Source: Ostrinia nubilalis (lineage: Eukaryota; Arthropoda; Insecta; Lepidoptera; Crambidae). From it: DNA of 64,000 nt. The stretch is taken from the NCBI RefSeq assembly GCF_963855985.1, contig NC_087095.1:9248001-9312000 (forward strand), written 5' to 3'. The position numbers and the translations under genes are program-made. The notes below the pieces were generated by a model. That model saw only the letters and a list, made by a program, of their open reading frames with translations. It searched no databases and was not told the origin of the DNA. This document shows, one piece after another, positions 57,171 to 64,000 of this stretch. Position 1 is the first letter of the stretch. The number at the start of each line of letters is the position of its first letter.

Positions 57171-57926
57171 TCAGTCTTGTAACTTAGGATCTGGTTTCCG
57201 CAGCCAAACGTATTTGTAGAAGATTGCTGGCAAAACGCCGCCGACCAGTGGGCCGACCCAGTACACCCAGTGGATGTCCCATCGGTTGGCCCAAATTGCC
57301 GGGCCCAGCGACCTCGCGGGATTCATGCTAGCGCCGGTCAAGTGTGCTCCAGCGTACGACAATCCAACAATAGTAAACGCAAACTTCAACGGCACTGAAT
57401 CAGAGTTATGCGCGTTCACAGGATCCCACACACCACAGTTTATGAGCGAGAGTGCTGCTGATAACACCATTTCCACACCCAAAGCTTGAAATTCATTTAT
57501 ACCAGAACGAGGTAACGTCACACAAACAGCTTCTGCTGCTATATCAATATGTGCCAAAGTTGTCAAAAGGCCGTAGCCCAATGTAGCTCCTGCACATTCC
57601 GCTAGAATATACGCAACTCCCGTTGCAATTGATATTTTTCCCCATATCACAGCTGCTATTGTTACGAAGGGATTCATAAATGCACCGGATATGTGTCCAA
57701 ATATTTGAATATTAAACATGACCGTAAATCCAAATCCGAGAGGCCCAAATATCGAGTCACTGGCCGGAATATCGTCCATAGGTATGCAGGCCATGCAGCC
57801 AAATGTCAAAAGCAACGCCGTCGCTACGAATTCGGCAAGAATTCCTCTCCATTCTGAAGAAACCCAGTGAAGGGCTGGTTTGCTGCTCTTTTCACCAAAG
57901 ATGACTGGGGTAGGGGTTATCGTCAT
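57171..57926 (-). CDS. Aquaporin, entomoglyceroporin-like (glycerol/small-solute channel), single exon
   Basis: 251 residues, six membrane spans expected of the MIP family. Pore motifs are N85-P86-F87 in the first half (SGAFMNPFVT) and N202-P203-A204 with R205 in the second (TGASMNPARS). Aligning by eye with mammalian AQP1 puts F65, S190, A199 and R205 at the selectivity filter. The His-to-Ser change at S190 is the hallmark of insect entomoglyceroporins, which replaced classical glyceroporins and pass glycerol, urea and related solutes as well as water. The start is the ATG at 57926 (context AAAAATG). The frame stays open 12 codons further but has no ATG there and a TAG precedes it. The whole coding sequence is uninterrupted. 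The NPF in the first motif is unusual (NPA is typical) and places a bulky side chain beside the pore. A TATA box lies about 180 nt upstream and AATAAA follows the stop. Plasma membrane location is inferred from the family. Confidence 0.92.
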   Translation of the reverse strand: MTITPTPVIFGEKSSKPALHWVSSEWRGILAEFVATALLLTFGCMACIPMDDIPASDSIFGPLGFGFTVMFNIQIFGHISGAFMNPFVTIAAVIWGKISIATGVAYILAECAGATLGYGLLTTLAHIDIAAEAVCVTLPRSGINEFQALGVEMVLSAALSLINCGVWDPVNAHNSDSVPLKFAFTIVGLSYAGAHLTGASMNPARSLGPAIWANRWDIHWVYWVGPLVGGVLPAIFYKYVWLRKPDPKLQD

Positions 57927-58105
57927 TTTTGAAAATATCACTAGAGCACCTCTTGAATTCACCTAGCCGCTTAACACCAATGAATTGTTTTTTCACACAC
58001 TTATGCGGCCATTGTCTAACAGTTCCGGGTACACAACAGGTCAGATGTTATTTTATTTATTGGCGAGGCCCGCACGTCTGCCTCGGAGCGAGCACTTCAT
58101 GAAAG

Positions 58106-58113
58106 TATTTATA
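58106..58113 (-). promoter_or_regulatory. TATA box of the aquaporin gene
   Basis: TATAAATA on the - strand, about 180 nt before the ATG. It would place transcription start near 58080 and give a 5' leader of about 150 nt, with one tiny upstream frame (ATG GCC GCA TAA near 58010). Confidence 0.5.
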
Positions 58114-58119
58114 CCTGCC

Positions 58120-58680
58120 AGTCAACTTACGTAGCGTGCAGAATAATAGTAATATCGTAGATAGCGCAGAAACCGGCCCTCATTCATCTGTTTATTTGTG
58201 ATTACTATTGTGATATGATTACAACCGCGGCTAACGGTAGTCTTCAATAATGAATTAGTAAATAATAAGTGCTTCGCGACAACACGCATATCGTAACATT
58301 TGTAAAACTAATCTCAATTGTTTTAAACACATACCTATGTTTGCCTTGTTTTACACTACTGTAGTGTAGGTATTGTAGACCGGACAAATTATAGGATTTT
58401 CTACCGCAGTGCTTGTGAAAATTGCATCCGGGACAAATTCAGAGCGAGCGGCCAATAGCATGTTCAGGATCCCTAATGCCGGGATACGAACTAAACAGGG
58501 GCTTTCGGATCCCTGGGGATTGAAATACATGTTTGTTTTTTGTTTACTTGTAGTAAAATTCGAGAAAAAGAATTGGGAAGCTTGAAAGGTATGGGAACTT
58601 TTACAAATTACATGTTAAATAGTGAAATTTTACATTACCCACACAAAATTTTGTTTTGTGAAGTAGGTAGCATTTATACA
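58120..58680. other. Aquaporin upstream region
   Basis: No further gene. This is the likely promoter-proximal region of the aquaporin gene; no specific operator was recognised. Confidence 0.35.
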
Positions 58681-59009
58681 TAGGGGAGAGTTCGGTATAT
58701 TGTACCGCCGGGTAAATTGTACCACCCTCATATTTCGTAAAGTATTTATTGAATGTCTGTAATTGCAACACTCAGCGATACACAACTAAAATCAATTAAT
58801 ATCGGCCATGTGGTTTTTGCCGTGACAACAAACACGTGTGTTTTATTTTGAAAAGTATTTTTTCATTGTTTTCAAGTAACTTTTGACAATACATGTTTAG
58901 TTTGTAATTTTGTTAAATTTAATCACAGGGTGTTTCTAATATATTATTTAGAAGCGTAAATTAGTGTGGATTACAATTATTTGAAACATTTTTCGGTATT
59001 TATCCCAAC

Positions 59010-59064
59010 TATATATTATATATTATATATATTATATATTATTATATTATATATTATATTATCC
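59010..59064. repeat. AT-only (TATAT)n tract
   Basis: About 50 bases of nothing but A and T in ATATTAT-type units immediately before the Helitron. The TTATCCCAACTA sequence occurs on both sides of it. Confidence 0.8.
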
Positions 59065-59066
59065 CA

Positions 59067-59294
59067 ACTAATATTATAAATGCGAAAGTAACTCTGTCTG
59101 TCTGTCTGTCTGTTACGCTTTCCCGCTTAAACCTCGCAACCGATTTTGATGAAATTTGGCATAGAGATAGTTTGAGTCCCGGGAAAGAACATAGGATAGT
59201 TTTTATCCCGGTTTTTGAAACAGGGACGCGCGCGATAAAGTTTTTCTGTGACAGACAAAATTCCACGCGGGCGAAGCCGCGGGCGGAAAGCTAG
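59067..59294 (+). mobile_element. Helitron-like element nested in MITE
   Basis: Starts near CCCAACTAATATTATAAATG, has a (GTCT)n run, and ends CGCGGGCGAAGCCGCGGG...CTAG at 59294. Almost identical to the inverted copy at 2915-3148. Confidence 0.75.
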
Positions 59295-60372
59295 TAAGCT
59301 ATATTTTTTACCCATTTTTTAAAAGCACTATCACCTAGTCGGGTAAATTGTACCACATCAAGTTGTATGGAACTTTACCAAAGGATTTTAAAATTTTTTT
59401 TTAGTAAATCATATTTTGAAGTTATAATAGCGTAGTTATGTTTGACTAACAATAAATGAAAGCAAAAGACTGGCAAAGTAGATTAGGTACAAGTGTGCGT
59501 TACGATAATTGGAATTACAAAACTTGTACTCAAAATCGTGATAACGTGTAAAACAATATCGATTGTCTATGTTATTAACTACTGTTCCTTTTCGTTTCCT
59601 AATTTGTTAAGAATGTATCGTATAATATTTTGTCATAGTTTTTTTAATAGGCTTGAAATTTATTGAAATCCAATTTAGTAACCCTGTGGTACAAATTATC
59701 GAACCGGTTGGCTAAATTGGACCGAAGCTCTGAACTCTTACTTTGTTGATTTGTGCTAAATATACAACAATCATGTTAATTAATACTTATAAAAGTTGTT
59801 AATGTAGTTGAATAATGTATCTTTTATTATATACCATGGACATTAGCAAAAACAAAAGAAAACTATGTGTAAAATGAGATTAAAAAAAACTGGTCCAAAT
59901 TAGCGGACTCTCCCTTATAACTTGTTGATAAAATCAGTTCATATGACACATAATTACAGTTGATATTGAAGATAATGTACCTACTTACCTACCTAAACTT
60001 CAATCATAATCGTCATTTTAATCTTCACTGCATGAGCATGACTTCGATTTGCGTATAAGACAGAATCAGAAGGTTTAGCCTACGGACCCCATGCTGCCCT
60101 GATGAATAAAATTATGGATCTTGTCCTATATATTTTTTCTCAAAAGCAATATTCAAACTGTTTTTATCCTATTCTATTTATTTTATTTTATTAAGAAACC
60201 AACGGCGTTACAATTTGAACAAAATTCTTGACAATTGTCTCTATTGTTAAATCATGTTTCCGATTGTTCATTGGTAATGCGCGGCTAGCTCCGGCCCGGC
60301 AAGCTCGATGTTTCTCCCGAAGGACTGAAATCGCTACACGTTAGCGCTGGGCACCTTCACAAAACAACTCTT

Positions 60373-60459
60373 AGGCCGAGTTGCACCACCTAACTTTGAC
60401 CGTAACTATGACGATAACCGGTGTTTTGTATGGAGTTTGACAGATTTTTGACGTTTGTA
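60373..60459. mobile_element. Harbinger-like MITE, right-truncated
   Basis: Left end GGCCGAGTTGCACCACC, then CGATAACCGGTGTTTTGTAT and GGAGTTTGACAGATTTTTGA. The right inverted end is missing. Confidence 0.65.
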
Positions 60460-60796
60460 GATAATTTTAAAATAGCTTAATTGCAAATATTATTCGTAAA
60501 TAGTTTTTTTTTAAATATGCATATCAAACTCTTTAACATTGCCAACTTTATCGTATTTGGATTATCTCCGATAATAATCAGCGCCAGTACTAAGCCTGTA
60601 GATATTGTAATTTGATTAATTACTCGATTCTGAAAAAATAATGATACCTACTTACTTTTATCAAAAAAGAAAATATTTATCTATCGAATGGTTTGTAACA
60701 ATTTAGATTGCAGCCTTTACGTTAAATGAGTCGCATCCATGTATCCAATATAGCCATGCATCGGCTTCTGCATAGCTCATTCGGACCGACAGCTTA

Positions 60797-60883
60797 AAGT
60801 GCCCTACTGAATTCAGTAGGGCACTTGAAGATAGCAGATTTTAATCAGCAATATAATTATATTGCTGATTAAAAATCTGCTAT
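60797..60883. repeat. Two adjacent palindromes
   Basis: 60797-60826 is a perfect 30-bp palindrome centred on GAATTC (AAGTGCCCTACTG...). Four bases later, 60831-60883 is a 53-bp near-perfect palindrome (ATAGCAGATTTTAATCAGC...) with a single extra A in one arm. Confidence 0.85.
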
Positions 60884-60899
60884 GTCCTAAAAGAAAATA

Positions 60900-62587
60900 A
60901 TAATTACACAATGTGATCGAACCCGGATTCTAGAGCGTCCGTTCATACTGCAACCATTGTCACCAAAGGTGATGTAAAAACAATTCAATTTCCTTAGTAA
61001 TGCTTAATCTTTATTTTCGGCCCATTAACGACTCCTATTGTTACATAAGACACAAATAAGATACAATGAGTTTAACAAAACAATGCTACTGTCAAGTTGT
61101 CAACGTATCGACGCCCTTGCCATACATACAGCGCTCACGCATTCGCGCCACGTCCGCGACTGTGCAATGAAGCGGGCTAGACGCGACTTAAGGCGCTCGT
61201 GAGCGGCCTAACTCAAAACCATATTACGGGCTTATCCTTTGTTTACTCCGAACTAATACTGTGAGCCTCCCGAAATTGTGTAGCCCTTTCAGCATGTGTG
61301 TAATGCTCCTAAATTAGAACCATGTTACTTGGAACTAAAGTTTTGTTGTCTATTAGGTAATTTGTGGTTTTGAACTTTTGACTCAAAAAGGATTGTTCAC
61401 GAAGTAAGCTGATTACTACGACTCGAAGTTGATAGTAACAATATAGGAGTTCGTTTTTCATGGTTCGTAATTCGTATAAAAACCACCCTAATGATAGGAG
61501 AAGAAGAATTTCGCATTATTTATATTGACACAAATATATATTTTTTTAAGTAAATACACAAATAGAAAAGTTATTTTGTGGTCTACGTTTTCTATGTTAC
61601 AGCTCTACCATTGCGCAATACCACACGAAACCACCAACACTATAACGAGCGCTAGGAAACGAGCTCTTAACTAAATCACTTTAATGCAATTTTAAACCCT
61701 TACACATTCCATTACGTAATAAAATTGCTACAAGCAATTGCGTTTGTTCATTGCCCATGATTGACCGGCAGGCGACACGGCGTTAACGGGCGGGTGGCGC
61801 CGGCGATTAATCAGCCCGACACTTTTCCCGAACACGGATTATAGTTAACGGCCGGATTAGACTCACATAACTTACCGCGATAGCGCCGGCCGCGGCGCGA
61901 GGATATCCCGCCGCAATAAAGAATTATCGGGAAGATACTTCAATCACAAAAGGGAACTTACCTAACAAACTTTAGAACTACTTTTACCAAAATCAACAGC
62001 AATTTATTTGTTATCTGGTGTTATTAGTGTCTCTTCGTCTCATTGGCCTCTTAAGCTGGATAAAACCAGCTTCTGCTAGGGATCTTCTGTAAGCCATTCC
62101 TTCGAGTCGTAAAATATCCTACACCATGTTTGCCGAGACGTGGTAGCCATTCGAGAACCCAATTTCTCATAATAATATTCATACCGATTTCTCAAAAATG
62201 TTCATATTCTTTATGTCTGAAAGCTCTACCAAAGTCATTAAACATAAGTAACTATTCCAGGACATGACGGTAAATGGAAAATAATGTCACCCTCCGACTA
62301 TTTATTTCGCGAAATGAATACGTAAACCTAAGTCTGCATAAATTATAATTTGCTTTGCAAGCATACGCGGCAAGATGCCAAGCGAACTTACACAGAACTG
62401 GGAAACTAAGTTAGACTCCCAAAGGTTTGAATTAATATGTGTCTATTTCTATATTATTTCAAAGCACATTGGGTTTGATGACAAGCTCGCTCATTTGGCA
62501 GGCGCTGCATTCAAATGACATGCAACTAGATTACTACAGAATGCTTCTTTCAGTAGAACTGAGTGTTGTACTTGTGTGCATTTACGA
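60900..62587. other. Intergenic with a CpG-rich patch
   Basis: At about 61770-61910 composition becomes strongly CpG-rich (GGCGCCGGCGATTAATC, GCGCCGGCCGCGGCGCGAGG). No exon was found beside it. The rest is AT-rich. Confidence 0.35.
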
Positions 62588-62697
62588 TAAGTTGTACCAC
62601 CTTACTTTAACTGTAACTATAACCATAACCGGTATTTTTGTACGGAGTTTGACAGACTTTTGACGTTTGTTATAGTTAAAGTAAGATGGTGCCTTAG
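62588..62697. mobile_element. Harbinger-like MITE, diverged copy
   Basis: AAGTTGTACCACCTTACTTT ... AAAGTAAGATGGTGCCTTAG with CGGAGTTTGACAGACTTTTG inside; the ends are weaker than at 6749-6869. Confidence 0.6.
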
Positions 62698-63294
62698 TCT
62701 TTTGCTTTACTTTATGTGTTCTTTTATCGACCTCAGTTGTTACAACCCTGGTGTCTGTCATTATGTCCGCCAAAGGCGTCTGGCATGACTAATTAGAGCT
62801 TCCAAAGCACGGCATCGTATTTCTTATCGGACAATCAGACTGATTCAAGCCTGCAATAGTGCAATGTCCTAACCAAACTGGGAATAATTTGAACGAAGTT
62901 ATTTTTAATCTCGGAAACGAACTCAACTCCCTTAAAAAAACTTTTCTTTATAAAATATACTGCTTTTTAAATCATACTTCATTTGAGTATGTCGCTGAAA
63001 GCTTAAGGTTTTCGTTCTTGCATCATCCACTTCACTGCATATAAATTAATGGGAAAATAGTAACATTCGCGAGCGCGCGCCGCTCCAATGTTAACACTCC
63101 GCGCTCTTTGTCACGAGCGTGTAAAATTTTAATTGCACCAGTCAGCACGGCGAGCGCTTCAGCTATGTTTTTATTAAATAGATTGTATCTCACTCACCAC
63201 CCGAAATATAGCGCCAAAATTCAATACAACCACATTAAAAAAACATAGGTAGGTACATCTATAAAATTATTTCATCGAATTCATAAAACCAAAC
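62698..63294. other. Intergenic
   Basis: No gene seen; a short GC-rich stretch (GCGAGCGCGCGCCGCTCC) at 63068-63085. Confidence 0.35.
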
Positions 63295-63460
63295 AGGTGG
63301 AATTGTGTAAAGCAATCGTTATCATTTGACAGTTCATAACGTACGATTATTCTGTCAAACGCTTTGTTTAACACTAGTATTATATTATCTGTGGTTTAAC
63401 TGACTTTATTGTACATTATGAACTGTCAATAGATTACGATTGCTTTACACAATTCCACCT
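63295..63460. mobile_element. Small MITE with 50-bp inverted ends
   Basis: AGGTGGAATTGTGTAAAGCA and its complement at the far end; arms of 50 bp about 90 per cent identical by eye; AT-rich spacer of about 65 bp. No certain target duplication. Confidence 0.75.
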
Positions 63461-64000
63461 CAGGTTATATCAGAATACCTATTATTTTAGTTTTTAGGAA
63501 CACAAGGCAATACATTAATTGAATCTCGTTCTTAAACCTTTTAAATAATTAGAACCGTGTGCCGTCGGAGCTAAAGAATTCATTTCTTTTCTTTTTTGCC
63601 CTCAACAGGGAAGAGCAAGAAGAAAAATTGCACAGACGGTTGTTAATTGAAAAGAGCAACTTACTCAGCTGGATTAGTGGTTCGCAGTTACGTATCTGGC
63701 GATAAAATACAGAAAATACGCTTTTGTGCGTGCGGCCGTTGTCTGTGCTCAGTCTTTTCTTAATCCGCTCGAACAGAATCCGCAATAAAAGATTTTCCTG
63801 AAAGAACTTCATTTAAACCTGAAAAACATTTTTTCCTTTCCAAACAAAAGTTCCCTGATGGAATGAAACTAGAAATGTTAGGTACGACAATAACGCTACA
63901 CGAATGTGTAATCCGTGACATTTCAGCTACTAAAACTGGAAGTTATTTCAAAAGTTCAACAGCGACAGTAATGGCTCCCGAGCCTCGAAGCGAAGACCGG
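63461..64000. other. Right edge of window, nothing recognised
   Basis: The 87-codon frame at 63549-63812 (-) has neither a known motif nor splice context. Confidence 0.35.

Larger units (their letters stand above)
58683..59914. mobile_element. ~1.2-kb MITE with GGGAGAGT ends, containing a Helitron
   Basis: Left GGGGAGAGTTCGGTATATTG and right GCGGACTCTCCC are inverted ends. Inside them GGTAAATTGTACCAC occurs near both the left end (58711) and after the Helitron (59342), with (G)GTCCAAATTAG near the right. The host element lacks coding capacity; a Helitron sits at 59067-59294. Confidence 0.62.

Noticed and set aside
57274..57489. 71-codon + strand frame
   Set aside because: Antisense shadow of the aquaporin gene.
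57927..57962. N-terminal extension of the aquaporin frame by 12 codons
   Set aside because: The first codon there is GTG, preceded at once by TAG. The first ATG (57926) has a good context and fits family length.
60915..60945. GATCGAACCCGGATTCTAG, resembling a tRNA T-arm
   Set aside because: No matching acceptor stem, D-arm or anticodon arm at tRNA spacing.

Overview
The window looks like genomic DNA of a moth or butterfly (Lepidoptera). It is AT-rich and intron-bearing, with very few genes and a dense, nested load of transposons. Many of these belong to types typical of Lepidoptera: Helitrons ending in a GC-rich hairpin plus CTAG, RTE-clade LINE tails with ATG-rich ends, and palindromic MITEs. 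There are no bacterial operons, CRISPR arrays or rRNA genes, and I saw no convincing tRNA gene. All identifications come from reading the sequence; no database was searched.

Genes. Two protein genes are supported. (1) A secreted CAP-superfamily (venom allergen 5 / SCP-like) gene on the + strand has five exons between 2340 and 7437. The signal-peptide exon was not found. Intron 3 uses a GC-AG splice pair. (2) A complete aquaporin of the entomoglyceroporin type lies on the - strand at 57171-57926. It is a single exon, has Ser where water channels carry the selectivity-filter His, and has an unusual NPF first pore motif. A TATA box lies upstream and a poly(A) signal downstream. A further coding-like open stretch at 49741-50051 (-) was not recognised.

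Region 1-7,700: a hAT-type MITE with a perfect 8-bp target duplication, then the CAP gene with a Helitron in intron 1 and a Harbinger-like MITE in intron 4. 7,700-15,100: a palindromic MITE, a ~150-180 bp tandem repeat, LINE and Helitron fragments, and a Helitron with a tandemly expanded core. 15,168-19,860: a second hAT copy interrupted by a 3.6-kb TA-flanked element and, independently, by a Helitron. 20-45 kb: scattered Helitrons, MITEs, RTE fragments, and at 40,045-43,686 a second, nearly identical copy of the 3.6-kb element. 45.4-55.8 kb: two foldback elements with long inverted termini, each carrying in its middle one copy, in opposite orientations, of a TTAA-flanked ~2.8-kb element. One copy keeps a THAP-like fragment and the other a YqaJ-nuclease-like fragment. 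55.8-64 kb: the aquaporin gene, a 1.2-kb MITE containing a Helitron, twin palindromes and small MITEs.

The two genes are unrelated in function (extracellular CAP protein; membrane solute channel) and nothing suggests co-regulation. The most notable biology is the layered transposon record. Several insertions can be dated relative to each other, and the TTAA/THAP/YqaJ element may be a poorly described family.
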